DNA from: Parazoarcus communis SWub3 = DSM 12120
GTDB taxonomy: Bacteria; Pseudomonadota; Gammaproteobacteria; Burkholderiales; Rhodocyclaceae
Direction: 5' to 3'
Assembly: GCF_003226565.1 (NCBI RefSeq)
Contig: NZ_QKOE01000004.1
Span: 248,001 to 312,000, forward strand
Length of the DNA stretch: 64,000 bases
The notes beneath the pieces are model-generated. The model was not told the DNA's origin and ran no database searches. It worked only from the letters and a program-made list of their open reading frames with translations. This document shows, one piece after another, positions 1 to 7,086 of this stretch. Numbering within the stretch: position 1 is the stretch's first letter; each line of letters opens with the position of its first letter. The position numbers and the translations under genes were made by a program.

Positions 1-741
1 CTTGGACAGTGGGTTGGGGAGGGCTGCCGGGTCGATGACCGAGGTGATGGCGTAGCCGAACCCGCCTTTCGCCAGCCACACGCCGGCTGCCGAGAAGCCC
101 AGCAACATCAACGCGCCGAAGATTAGCGCGGCAGTGACGGCCCGCCGCTGGATATCGCCTTCGGTGCGGTGAGCCAGGTAGATGGCACCATGAAAGGTGA
201 TCATCGCGGTGCTGACCACGCCGGCGAGCAAGGCAAAGGGGTTCAGCAGGCCCCAGAAACTACCGGTGTAGTACGGCACCAGGCTGTCGTCGAAGTGGAA
301 GGGCACACCTTGCAGCAGGTTGCCGAAGGCGACGCCGAAGATCAGCGGCGGGACCGCGCCGCCAATGAACAAGCCCCAGTCCCAGGTGCTGCGCCAGGTG
401 GCGTTGTGGATCTTGCTGCGGTAGTCGAAGCCCACCGGACGGAAGAACAGCGCCCAGAGTACCGCCAGCATTGCCCAGTAGAAACCCGAGAACGCAGTGG
501 CATAGACGATGGGCCAGGCGGCGAAGATGGCGCCGCCGCCCGTGATGAACCAGACCTGGTTGCCATCCCAGTGTGGGCCGACGGTATTGATGACGACGCG
601 ACGTTCCTCGTCGTTGCGGCCGACAAAGGGCAGCAGGGTGCCGACGCCCATGTCGTGGCCGTCCATGATGGCAAAACCGACCAGCAGTACGCCGACCAGC
701 AGCCACCAGATGAGTTTGAGGGTGGGGTAATCGAAGATCAT
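1..741 (-). CDS. cydB: Cytochrome bd ubiquinol oxidase subunit II, partial (3' end beyond window)
   Basis: CydB pairs with CydA to form cytochrome bd, a quinol oxidase of the inner membrane with high oxygen affinity. The reverse strand reads from ATG at 741 to the window edge: 247 residues with no stop, so the C-terminus lies outside. The N-terminus (MIFDYPTLKLIWW), the stretch FAIMDGHDMGVG and the segment GPHWDGNQVWFITGGGAIFAAWP at about residues 55-77 are typical of CydB, and several hydrophobic membrane helices follow. It starts 14 nt after the cydA stop, so it is the third gene of the cydP-cydA-cydB operon. Identification is secure; only the length is unknown. Confidence 0.96.
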   Translation of the reverse strand, partial: MIFDYPTLKLIWWLLVGVLLVGFAIMDGHDMGVGTLLPFVGRNDEERRVVINTVGPHWDGNQVWFITGGGAIFAAWPIVYATAFSGFYWAMLAVLWALFFRPVGFDYRSKIHNATWRSTWDWGLFIGGAVPPLIFGVAFGNLLQGVPFHFDDSLVPYYTGSFWGLLNPFALLAGVVSTAMITFHGAIYLAHRTEGDIQRRAVTAALIFGALMLLGFSAAGVWLAKGGFGYAITSVIDPAALPNPLSK

Positions 742-755
742 GACTAGGCTCCGGA

Positions 756-2318
756 TCAAGCGTGGGCGTGGTGGGCTTCGTTCAGGTAGCGGCCGGTGCC
801 GAGACTGCCCGGGCCCTGGCGGGCGAAACGCACCATCAGGTACATCTCGACGATCAGCAGTACCGTGTAGAAGCCGACGAAACCGGCCAGCGAGCCGTAA
901 AGGCTTTCGACCGTCAGCGTGGAGACCGACAGGTGGGTGGGGAGCACGCCGTAGATGGTCCAGGGCTGACGACCATATTCGGCGACGAACCAGCCCATCT
1001 CGCAGGCAATCCAGGGTACGGGCAGGAACCACAGTGCCCAGCGCAGCAGCCAGCGGCGCTCGGCGAAGTCGCCCTTCACCGAGTACCACAGGGCCAGGCC
1101 GAACAGCGCCAGCATGGCGAAGCCGAGCGCGACCATGATGCGGAAAGTCCAGAACAGCGGTGCGACCTTGGGCAGGGTGTCGCGGGCGGCGCGGTCGATC
1201 AGTTCAGGTGTGACTTTGTCCATCGAGCGGACATACTTCTTCAGCAGAAGCCCGAAGCCGAGGTCGGCCTGCACCTTGGCGAACTCGGTGCGCAAGGTTT
1301 CATCCTTCGGCGCCTTGCGCAGGGCTTCGAGCAGCCTGACGGCCTCGATGCCAGTGATCACGCGCTCGCGGTTGGCGGCGTAGATGGCGTTGAGGCCGGG
1401 CAGTTCCTTGTCGAGCGAGCGCGTGCCGATGAGGCCCATCACCCAGGGGATGTGGATGGCAAAGTCGTTTTTCATCTCTGCTTCGTTCGGTACGGCGATC
1501 AGGTTGAAGCTGGCCGGTGCCGGTTCGGTCTCCCACATGGCTTCCATCGCCGCGAGCTTGGTCTGCTGTGCCTCGCCCACGGTGTAACCGGATTCGTCGC
1601 CGAGCACGATGACCGAGCAGATCGAGGCAAAGCCGAAAGCTGCCGCGATCCGGAAGCTGCGTTTGGCAAACTCCACGTCACGGCCGCGCAGCAGGTAGAA
1701 GGCCGAGATCGACAGCACGAACATCGCGCCGGTCACATAACCTGCGGACACGGTATGCACGAACTTGCCCTGTGCCACCGGGTTGAAGATCACGGCCCAG
1801 AAGTCGGTGAGTTCCATGCGCATGGTTTCGAAGCTGAATTCGGCACCCACCGGGTTCTGCATCCAGCCGTTGGCGATCAGGATCCACAGCGCGGACAGAT
1901 TGGTGCCCACCGCCATCAGCAGGGTGACAAGCAGGTGCTGCTGGCGCGACAGTCGATCCCAGCCGAAGAAGAACAGGCCGATGAAGGTCGACTCCAGGAA
2001 GAAGGCCATCAGGCCTTCAATGGCCAGCGGTGCTCCGAAGATGTCGCCAACGTAGTGCGAGTAATAGGCCCAGTTGGTGCCGAACTGAAATTCCAGGGTG
2101 ATGCCGGTGGTGACGCCGAGGGCGAAGTTGATGCCGAACAGTTTGCCCCAGAAGCGGGTCATGTCCTTGTAGATGACCTTGCCGGTCATGACATAGACGC
2201 TTTCCATGATGACCAGCATCCAGACCATGCCGAGCGTGAGTGGCACGAACAGGAAGTGGTACATCGCAGTGGCGGCAAACTGCAACCGCGACAGGTCGAC
2301 GAGTTGTTCACTGACCAT
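756..2318 (-). CDS. cydA: Cytochrome bd ubiquinol oxidase subunit I
   Basis: CydA carries the three haems (b558, b595, d) and the quinol site of cytochrome bd. The 520 residues begin with [22 protein letters not shown], matching the family N-terminus, including the conserved early histidine. The large periplasmic Q-loop is present in its long (E. coli-type) form, and [13 protein letters not shown] is the diagnostic C-terminal motif. I chose the ATG at 2318 because GGAG lies 6 nt upstream and family alignment starts there; an in-frame ATG at 2330 would add four residues. The start overlaps the end of cydP by 11 nt, which implies translational coupling. Confidence 0.97.
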   Translation of the reverse strand: MVSEQLVDLSRLQFAATAMYHFLFVPLTLGMVWMLVIMESVYVMTGKVIYKDMTRFWGKLFGINFALGVTTGITLEFQFGTNWAYYSHYVGDIFGAPLAIEGLMAFFLESTFIGLFFFGWDRLSRQQHLLVTLLMAVGTNLSALWILIANGWMQNPVGAEFSFETMRMELTDFWAVIFNPVAQGKFVHTVSAGYVTGAMFVLSISAFYLLRGRDVEFAKRSFRIAAAFGFASICSVIVLGDESGYTVGEAQQTKLAAMEAMWETEPAPASFNLIAVPNEAEMKNDFAIHIPWVMGLIGTRSLDKELPGLNAIYAANRERVITGIEAVRLLEALRKAPKDETLRTEFAKVQADLGFGLLLKKYVRSMDKVTPELIDRAARDTLPKVAPLFWTFRIMVALGFAMLALFGLALWYSVKGDFAERRWLLRWALWFLPVPWIACEMGWFVAEYGRQPWTIYGVLPTHLSVSTLTVESLYGSLAGFVGFYTVLLIVEMYLMVRFARQGPGSLGTGRYLNEAHHAHA

Positions 2319-2523
2319 GGGGTTCTCCATCAGTGTGGGTTTGTTGTTTTGCGGGAAGCGGGGCGGCAAGCTGCACTGCCATTGCGTCGTGGTCGACCGG
2401 TACGCGGAACTCGCGGACGAAGCCCCACCACAGCGCAGTGATGACGATCAGTTTGAGAATGACGACCCATACCAGATCGCGGACCAGGCGACGGTCGGTC
2501 AGACGCGGGGGTGGCAGTGACAT
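2308..2523 (-). CDS. cydP: CydP-like small subunit of cytochrome bd oxidase
   Basis: This 71-residue protein begins [21 protein letters not shown] and has one membrane helix (about residues 17-36) with basic residues on its N-terminal side. Size, layout and position directly ahead of cydA fit the CydP family, proposed accessory subunits of betaproteobacterial bd oxidases. The ATG follows a GGAG element. The stop lies inside the cydA start region. It is the first gene of the operon and sits about 20 nt downstream of the predicted start of transcription from the sigma-54 element at 2554-2571. The family assignment rests on context and topology, as so small a protein has few diagnostic residues. 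Confidence 0.8.
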   Translation of the reverse strand: MSLPPPRLTDRRLVRDLVWVVILKLIVITALWWGFVREFRVPVDHDAMAVQLAAPLPAKQQTHTDGEPHGQ

Positions 2524-2553
2524 GGCGGGCTCCAGACAGATCTGCCTGTTCCA

Positions 2554-2571
2554 TATCAAGCACCGTGCCAG
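2554..2571 (-). promoter_or_regulatory. Predicted sigma-54 (-24/-12) promoter of cydPAB
   Basis: On the reverse strand the bases read CTGGCACG-GTGC-TTGATA. The -24 part is a perfect match to the consensus YTGGCACG; the spacing to TTG is the required 4 nt; the -12 block has TTGA in place of TTGC. The predicted start is near 2544, leaving about 20 nt of leader before cydP. The same unusual TTGATA variant recurs at 4170-4187 on the other side of the sigma-54 activator gene. Confidence 0.72.
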
Positions 2572-2585
2572 CGTGAATGACTTTG

Positions 2586-2691
2586 TAATAAATGTTATTA
2601 AACAGTATGTTATGAGTATGTTGCAGGTTGTGAGCTGGCATTTCAGATGCCGTGGTGGCATGATCTGGCAGTCTTCTGTCAGGAGTGGCAG
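2586..2691. promoter_or_regulatory. Candidate activator-binding region between cydP and the sigma-54 regulator
   Basis: Three elements lie here. A perfect inverted repeat, TAATAA-ATG-TTATTA (2586-2600), sits in an AT-rich tract between activator sites and promoter and could be a bending or IHF-type site. GGCAT-N5-ATGCC (2637-2651) is a perfect dyad. The 26-bp motif at 2666-2691 (TGGCAGTCTTCTGTC, six further bases, then GGCAG) matches a second copy at 4080-4105 in 20 of 26 positions. It lies about 100 bp upstream of the cydP sigma-54 element, the usual range for an enhancer. Its AGGAG doubles as the ribosome-binding site of the regulator gene, so autoregulation is possible. Confidence 0.55.
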
Positions 2692-2694
2692 TTC

Positions 2695-4014
2695 ATGTCC
2701 AGGCCATCCGTCCCCAGTCGTGTGCTTCCCGAACTGGTTTCCTTTCTCGAAACGCTCGCCGAGCCTCACATCCTGTGCGACCGCGAATATCGGGTGATTG
2801 CCGCGAATGCGGCCTACCGGGCCAACTTCTCGACCGGACGTAGCGTGGTGGGGCGCGCCTGCTACGAGGTGTCGCACCACTACAGCGTGCCTTGCGACCA
2901 GGCAGGCGAGACCTGCCCGCTGGCGCGCAGCCTGAAGTCAGGTCAGCGCGAACGTGTGCTGCACCTGCACCACACGCCGCGCGGCGAGGAGTACGTCAAC
3001 ATCGAGTTGTCCCCGGTGCGCGACGGCGAGGGCGCGATTGCCTGGTTCATCGAAAAGATGGAACCGATGCATGTCGCCCGAGGGCTCTCGGATCATCGAG
3101 GGCTGGTTGGGCGGGCGCCCGCTTTTCAGTCCATGCTGGAACTGGTCGCGCGGGCAGCACCGTCGGATGCAAGCATCCTGCTTCAGGGGGAGTCCGGGAC
3201 CGGTAAGGAGTTGGTCGCCAATGCGATTCACGAGGCCAGTCGGCGGGCGGAGCGCCCATTTGTCGCAGTCGATTGCTCGGGCCTGCCGGAGACCTTGTTC
3301 GAGAGCGAGGTATTTGGTCATGAGCGTGGCGCCTTTACCGGCGCCAGTGCGCGCAAGCCGGGCTTGATCGAGGCAGCCAGCGGCGGCACCTTGTTTCTGG
3401 ATGAGGTGGGGGACATTCCGCTGGGCATGCAGGTCAAGCTGCTGCGGTTGCTCGAGACCGGAACCTATCGGCGGGTTGGCTCGACCGAACTGCGCAAGGC
3501 CGACATCCGCCTTGTCAGCGCGACGCACCGCCCACTTAAGGATATGGTGGAACAAGGCCAGTTCCGTCAGGATCTGTATTACCGCATCAACACCTTTCCG
3601 ATCCGTGTGCCGCCGTTGCGAGACCGGATCACCGATTTGCCCATGCTGGTCGCTTCGCTGCTGGAGCGGGTGGCGCCCAAGCGCCAGCTGTCGGTCACCC
3701 CGGCAGCGATGCGTGTGCTGGCGCAATACAGCTTTCCGGGCAATGTGCGTGAGCTGCGAAATGTACTCGAGCGCGCGAGCCTGATGTGTGATGGTGAGTC
3801 GATAGGCGTGGAGCACCTGGCCGAGGAACTCAGTCAGGAGCCGCTACACGCCGTGATCGGGGTGGGTGCCCGTCCGCTCGATCTGGCGGGGATGGAGCGC
3901 AAGGCTTTGCAGGCGCTTGTGGAGGCTCATAGGGGGAGTCGCCGCGAGCTTGCGCGCAAACTGGGAGTCAGCGAACGGACGCTTTATCGCAAGCTCAAGG
4001 CGTTGGAGGCCTGA
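2695..4014 (+). CDS. Sigma-54-dependent transcriptional activator with N-terminal PAS domain
   Basis: This 439-residue enhancer-binding protein has a PAS sensor domain (about 10-125), an AAA+ domain (about 135-365) and a Fis-type HTH at the C-terminus (about 415-437). Walker A GESGTGKE is at 165-172, the sigma-54-contacting GAFTGA loop is intact at 212-217, and Walker B TLFLDEV is at 232-238. The PAS domain holds Cys56, Cys67 and Cys74 in a [12 protein letters not shown]...CPL arrangement that might bind metal or haem or sense redox state. The ATG at 2695 has AGGAG 9 nt upstream; an upstream start at 2647 lacks one. Divergent orientation from cydPAB and the nearby -24/-12 elements make it the likely activator of the bd oxidase. 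The signal is unknown. Confidence 0.88.
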   Translation: MSRPSVPSRVLPELVSFLETLAEPHILCDREYRVIAANAAYRANFSTGRSVVGRACYEVSHHYSVPCDQAGETCPLARSLKSGQRERVLHLHHTPRGEEYVNIELSPVRDGEGAIAWFIEKMEPMHVARGLSDHRGLVGRAPAFQSMLELVARAAPSDASILLQGESGTGKELVANAIHEASRRAERPFVAVDCSGLPETLFESEVFGHERGAFTGASARKPGLIEAASGGTLFLDEVGDIPLGMQVKLLRLLETGTYRRVGSTELRKADIRLVSATHRPLKDMVEQGQFRQDLYYRINTFPIRVPPLRDRITDLPMLVASLLERVAPKRQLSVTPAAMRVLAQYSFPGNVRELRNVLERASLMCDGESIGVEHLAEELSQEPLHAVIGVGARPLDLAGMERKALQALVEAHRGSRRELARKLGVSERTLYRKLKALEA

Positions 4015-4079
4015 GCCGGTCACGACTGCTGTCACGAATCCGCCGAAACCGGCAGTTGAGCGACGATGTGGGCAGGGTG

Positions 4080-4105
4080 TGGCAGTCTTTTGTCGCGGAC
4101 GGCAG
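4080..4105 (+). promoter_or_regulatory. Second copy of the 26-bp activator-site motif
   Basis: TGGCAGTCTTTTGTC followed by GGCAG six bases later matches 2666-2691 in 20 of 26 positions. It lies about 65-90 bp upstream of the sigma-54 element at 4170-4187, again an enhancer-like distance. A dyad ATGATT-N7-AATCAT (4119-4137) sits between the two in an AT-rich stretch, mirroring the arrangement upstream of cydP. Duplication of motif plus promoter variant on both sides of one activator gene suggests that both are its targets. Confidence 0.55.
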
Positions 4106-4169
4106 GCTGTGGATGTTCATGATTCTATATAAATCATCAGGATGCGCTTCCGAAGAGCGTCGAGGCACT

Positions 4170-4187
4170 CTGGCACGACACTTGATA
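4170..4187 (+). promoter_or_regulatory. Predicted sigma-54 promoter reading into non-coding DNA
   Basis: CTGGCACG-ACAC-TTGATA reproduces the cydP element, including the TTGA variant of the -12 block and the trailing TA. The predicted start of transcription is about 4197-4199. No coding region follows on this strand: the next gene on the + strand begins at 4813, and the gene at 4304-4651 is on the reverse strand. The promoter therefore points at the structured segment annotated here as a small RNA. Confidence 0.65.
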
Positions 4188-4197
4188 AGGGTAAGGT

Positions 4198-4313
4198 GTG
4201 AAGCAGGCGCGATGACGTGACGCGAATGACGTGTCGAGTCGCCGCCGACTACCCCAACCCCTGGTGATGCGCTGTTCGACGTATTGCGCATCGTGAGCCT
4301 GCTTCATTTTTTT
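4198..4313 (+). ncRNA. Candidate sigma-54-dependent small RNA
   Basis: The segment begins where the upstream -24/-12 element predicts a transcript start. TGAAGCAGGC (4199-4208) and GCCTGCTTCA (4297-4306) form a perfect 10-bp closing stem, followed at once by seven T (4307-4313), like an intrinsic terminator. Inside are a hairpin AGTCG/CGACT (4237-4250, four-base loop), a C-rich single-stranded linker (4251-4262) and a hairpin GATGCGC/GCGCATC (4266-4292). No plausible protein is encoded. The C-rich linker could pair with G-rich ribosome-binding sites. The layout, an activator gene followed by a sigma-54-driven sRNA, resembles cbrB-crcZ of Pseudomonas, but I see no sequence likeness to CrcZ. 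The 3' end overlaps the stop codon of the opposite gene. Confidence 0.5.
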
Positions 4314-4651
4314 GTGCTGTCACGTGGCGTGTTTGAATCAGGCAGGTCATAACGATCCGCGACATAGGCGGGGCCCTTCATCACGAAGACAATGACGCAG
4401 AAGATCGCCACGGTCAGAATCACGGTCCAGTGCAGCACGATTGCAGCGATGACCCAGATATCCACCATCTGCAACGCGCGTAGCGCCTCGTTGCTGCGGT
4501 CTCCCCACCAGTAGACGCGTGCCAGCAGGGCGGCCGCCATGCAGATGCTGGTACCCACCAAGGTGATCATGGGGAGTTTGCGTAGCACGGCACGCTCGGG
4601 GCCGGGTGGCTCGGTTCGAGAGCCTGGCAGGCGTTTCCAGGTTTTTTCCAT
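4304..4651 (-). CDS. Hypothetical two-helix membrane protein
   Basis: The protein has 115 residues from the ATG at 4651 (GGGAG about 8 nt upstream); a longer form from 4672 is possible. It has a basic, proline-rich N-terminus and two hydrophobic segments (about residues 31-46 and 67-93), ending in a polar tail with two lysines. I do not recognise a family. The gene converges on the candidate small RNA and its last codons overlap that RNA's terminator, so antisense interaction is conceivable. Confidence 0.6.
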   Translation of the reverse strand: MEKTWKRLPGSRTEPPGPERAVLRKLPMITLVGTSICMAAALLARVYWWGDRSNEALRALQMVDIWVIAAIVLHWTVILTVAIFCVIVFVMKGPAYVADRYDLPDSNTPRDSTKK

Positions 4652-4812
4652 GATCAGGGCTCCCGATAGCAATCTGGTATTTCGACATCCTCAAGATCCC
4701 GGGGTTCGTCCGGTGGCGTCATGAACAGGGTAGGCGGTGACCGACAAACCATAGCCGTCCATGAGGGATCGGCTCAGGTAGAATGCGCCATTCGATGACT
4801 TTTTGCAGCGCC

Positions 4813-5247
4813 ATGACCGCCGACACTCCTTCCTCCAAGCCAGCGCTCGAGCCGCGGGCATTGCTCCAGAAACTGCAGACAGCGTCGCCGACGTTTCGCG
4901 ACTGCAAACCGTTGGCAATTCGCATCGATACGGCCATCATGGAGCGCTTTCCCGAGTTCGAAAAAAAGACCCTGCGTAGTGCGTTGCGTATGCACACTGC
5001 GTCTACCCGCTACCTGAAAGCCATGGAGCGTGCATCAGAGCGCTTCGATCTGGACGGCAATGTAGCTGGCGAAGTCACGGAGGAACAACGCGCACACGCA
5101 TCGACTACCCTAAAGGAGCGTTTCGCGGCGGTAGCCAAGCAGCAGCGGGCCAAGCGCGAAGAGGAAGAGGCCGCTCGCAAGAAAGAAGAGGCCGAGCGCA
5201 GGAAGCACGAGAAGTTGCAGCAACTGGTGAGCAAGTTCGGCAAGTGA
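4813..5247 (+). CDS. proQ: ProQ/FinO-domain RNA chaperone
   Basis: ProQ/FinO proteins bind structured RNAs and sRNA 3' ends and help sRNA-mRNA pairing. The 144 residues contain a FinO-like core (about 15-95) with FRDCKPLAI and a run of basic and aromatic residues ([23 protein letters not shown]). A long charged coiled tail follows ([21 protein letters not shown]). The start is uncertain: ATG at 4813 fits the domain, but ATGs at 4783 and 4795 are in frame and no ribosome site is strong. The stop overlaps the GTG start of creA (GTGA), so the two are coupled. An RNA chaperone 500 bp from a candidate sRNA may or may not be coincidental. Confidence 0.85.
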   Translation: MTADTPSSKPALEPRALLQKLQTASPTFRDCKPLAIRIDTAIMERFPEFEKKTLRSALRMHTASTRYLKAMERASERFDLDGNVAGEVTEEQRAHASTTLKERFAAVAKQQRAKREEEEAARKKEEAERRKHEKLQQLVSKFGK

Positions 5248-5735
5248 GCTTCGTGCGCCCGCTTTCGAGGCTAGTAGCGGCGACGGCCCTGTCGCTGGTG
5301 GTGTCGGCGCCGGCTTGGGCTGAAACCGTGGGTGAGGTTTCCACAGTGTGGAAGCTCATTGGGCCGAATCATAAGGTGGTGGTCGAGGCATACGACGACC
5401 CGCGCGTCGAGGGGGTGACTTGCTATGTCTCCCGCGCGCGTACAGGTGGTTTGTCCGGCGCAGTTGGTCTGGCCGAAGATCGCTCGGACGCATCGATTGC
5501 CTGCCGCCAGGTTGGCCCCATCCGTTTTCGCGAGCCCGTACCGCAGCAGGAAGCGGTTTTCTCCGAACGCTTGTCCGTGCTCTTCAAGCGACTGCAGGTT
5601 GTTCGTATGGTCGACAGCCGGCGCAATGTGCTGGTCTATCTGACCTATTCCGACAAGCTGATCGAGGGCAGCCCCAAGAATAGTGTCACGGCCGTTGCCG
5701 TAGATCGCACGACACCCATCCCTTTGCGTAAGTAA
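5244..5735 (+). CDS. creA: CreA family periplasmic protein
   Basis: The 163 residues start with a signal peptide (cleavage expected after PAWA, about residue 26) and the CreA-like stretch [39 protein letters not shown]. This is the conserved body of the CreA family, whose biochemical role is unknown. Two cysteines (in VTCYVS and SIACRQV) could form a disulfide. The start is GTG, overlapping the proQ stop by 4 nt, which implies coupled translation. The C-terminal half ([24 protein letters not shown]) is also typical. Confidence 0.9.
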   Translation: MSFVRPLSRLVAATALSLVVSAPAWAETVGEVSTVWKLIGPNHKVVVEAYDDPRVEGVTCYVSRARTGGLSGAVGLAEDRSDASIACRQVGPIRFREPVPQQEAVFSERLSVLFKRLQVVRMVDSRRNVLVYLTYSDKLIEGSPKNSVTAVAVDRTTPIPLRK

Positions 5736-5766
5736 GGGACCGGGTCCCGCATGGCACCGGGTCTTA

Positions 5767-5928
5767 TCACCACAGGCTGTGCTCTTCACCCGGGCGTGTC
5801 CGCATCATCCAGGCGCCTGCCGCGCCCGCCAGCACCAGTGCAATGCCGCCACCCGTGTAACCGATACCCATGGATAGCCCGGCCAGCAGACCAAAACCCA
5901 TCAACACCCGATTAACCGAAACTTTCAT
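5767..5928 (-). CDS. Small glycine-rich membrane protein, 53 residues
   Basis: ATG at 5928 is preceded by a strong ribosome site (GGAGAGG, 4 nt spacing). The protein starts MKVSVNRVLMGFGLL and is a hydrophobic, Gly/Ala-rich hairpin of two short helices (about residues 7-21 and 25-42) with a charged tail RTRPGEEHSLW. This resembles YgaP/DUF2892-type inner-membrane minis, but I cannot assign a family firmly. It converges with creA and is transcribed away from tRNA-Thr. It is short enough to be missed by ORF callers. Confidence 0.62.
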   Translation of the reverse strand: MKVSVNRVLMGFGLLAGLSMGIGYTGGGIALVLAGAAGAWMMRTRPGEEHSLW

Positions 5929-6064
5929 GCTGCCTCTCCGTGAAGGGAACAGGGAACTTCGCTACTGCTTTCGATAGCTGTAATTTTATACAGTAAACGG
6001 GAAAAGTGAACCCCAGTCTTACTGCGCTTGTGCGTCGTTGACTTCCGGTTTCTGGTACTTCAGC

Positions 6065-6070
6065 TATAAT
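6065..6070 (+). promoter_or_regulatory. -10 element of the tRNA-Thr(TGT) promoter
   Basis: A perfect TATAAT lies 18 nt upstream of the mature 5' end of tRNA-Thr. A TTGACT at 6038-6043 would leave a 21-nt spacer, longer than usual, so the -35 contact is uncertain. The GC-rich tract between the -10 and the tRNA resembles a stringent discriminator. Confidence 0.6.
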
Positions 6071-6087
6071 CGCGCCCTCATCAAGGC

Positions 6088-6163
6088 GCCCTTGTAGCTC
6101 AGCTGGTAGAGCAGCGGTTTTGTAAACCGAAGGTCACGGGTTCGATTCCTGTCGGGGGCACCA
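6088..6163 (+). tRNA. tRNA-Thr, anticodon TGT
   Basis: The 76-nt cloverleaf includes an encoded CCA end. The acceptor GCCCTTG pairs with CGGGGGC (two G-U pairs), the D arm is AGCTCAGCTGGTAGAGC, the anticodon TGT is at 6121-6123, and the T arm carries GGTTCGATTCC. It is a single gene, not part of a tRNA array, and is followed by a strong hairpin at 6172-6197. Confidence 0.96.
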
Positions 6164-6171
6164 GTAAAATC

Positions 6172-6198
6172 AAGGGCTTGCAGCGATGCAAGCCCTTT
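6172..6198 (+). terminator. Intrinsic terminator after tRNA-Thr
   Basis: AAGGGCTTGCA / TGCAAGCCCTT form a perfect 11-bp stem with a GCGA loop, starting 8 nt after the tRNA CCA end. The trailing T tract is short (TTT). Confidence 0.8.
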
Positions 6199-6628
6199 GC
6201 GTTTATGGCCGGTGTTACCCTCGGGTCAGGTTTCGGCTCAACGAAATTCCGGAAATCGCATGCCTGTACCCGCCAAGCCTCTCATCACCGCAAGCGTTAC
6301 GCGCCGTACTGCCTCCTTTGACGGGAGCGCAGAATAAGCTGCTCCAGGAATCTCGTTTTCCAACGCGATCGGCTTGTGATCGATGACCGATATTCGGTCG
6401 TGGATCGAGCGCAGACCTCGTTGGCGGCCGCCGAATGGGTTGTGGACATTTCTCGGCTTTTTCCCGACATCTGGAAGCAACCCGGAATGCCCGGCAAGGC
6501 GGAGCCGGAGGCCGAATCATGCATATTTCCCCAAATGTTCACTGCCGACAGTCAGAGCAGTGCGTAACAATTTATGCGAATGCTATAGCTAAAGTTACAA
6601 TAGGCTTTTGGGAGTAGATAGGTCGGTC
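6199..6628. other. 430-bp stretch without recognisable genes
   Basis: Several short open frames exist on both strands but none has a ribosome site, a conserved motif or a plausible composition. The last 80 bp are AT-rich compared with the surroundings (TTTATGCGAATGC, palindrome GCTATAGC, TACAAT at 6596-6601) and probably carry the promoter of the XRE gene that follows. No tRNA 3'-end repeat or integrase was seen that would mark an integrated element. Confidence 0.5.
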
Positions 6629-6865
6629 ATGAAGCTGAAGATATACAGTGGTGCCGAGATCCGCGACATGCGCAAGAGGCTCGGGTTGACGCAGTCTGAG
6701 TTCTGGTCGCGCTTCCAGGTCACTCAGTCAGGATCAAGCCGGTACGAGACCGGGCGGGATATTCCGGAGCCAATCCAGTTGCTCCTCAATATTGCACTGG
6801 GCACAGACCTCAAGATGACCTCGATCGTCAATGAGTTGCGTGAGCTTCGGAAGTCCGGAAAGTAA
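6629..6865 (+). CDS. XRE-type helix-turn-helix protein
   Basis: The 78 residues are essentially one DNA-binding domain: IRDMRKRLGLTQSEFWSRF then SGSSRYETGRDIP, the classic helix 2-turn-helix 3 with the RYE(T/S)GR motif, and a short C-terminal helix (VNELRELRKSGK). I chose ATG 6629 (AGG 6 nt upstream) over an in-frame TTG at 6608. It is a single-gene unit ending in a terminator at 6957-6988. No toxin or phage partner lies next to it. The target is unknown. Confidence 0.82.
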   Translation: MKLKIYSGAEIRDMRKRLGLTQSEFWSRFQVTQSGSSRYETGRDIPEPIQLLLNIALGTDLKMTSIVNELRELRKSGK

Positions 6866-6956
6866 AGGTTTCAAGGGGGCGTATGAAACGGAATATGTGA
6901 CCACGCTTCGAGACCATGATTGTTGGCGTCTGTCGGGGGCTCCACGGAAAACAGGT

Positions 6957-6988
6957 AAAAAGACCAATCCTATCGGGTTGGCCTTTTT
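6957..6988 (+). terminator. Intrinsic terminator of the XRE gene
   Basis: AAAAAGACCAATCC and GGGTTGGCCTTTTT pair around TATC, with one mismatch and one wobble, giving a U-rich 3' side. It lies 90 bp downstream of the XRE stop. Confidence 0.72.
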
Positions 6989-7086
6989 GCTTTCCGCCTG
7001 ATGGAGTAGAGTGAAAGCGTACAGAACAAAGATATCCGGGCGGATCGGTGGGGCAGTAGCAGACTGATCTGGCGCAGGGAGGGCAT

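Noticed and set aside
762..2441. 559-residue open frame antisense to cydA
   Set aside because: Shadow frame of a high-GC gene: the opposite strand carries a complete CydA with all motifs, and the antisense product has no motif and a composition rich in Arg, Gly, His and Gln.
6088..6900. Possible genomic island at tRNA-Thr(TGT) with an XRE gene
   Set aside because: No integrase, no repeat of the tRNA 3' end and no phage gene were seen; the AT-rich tract is only about 100 bp.
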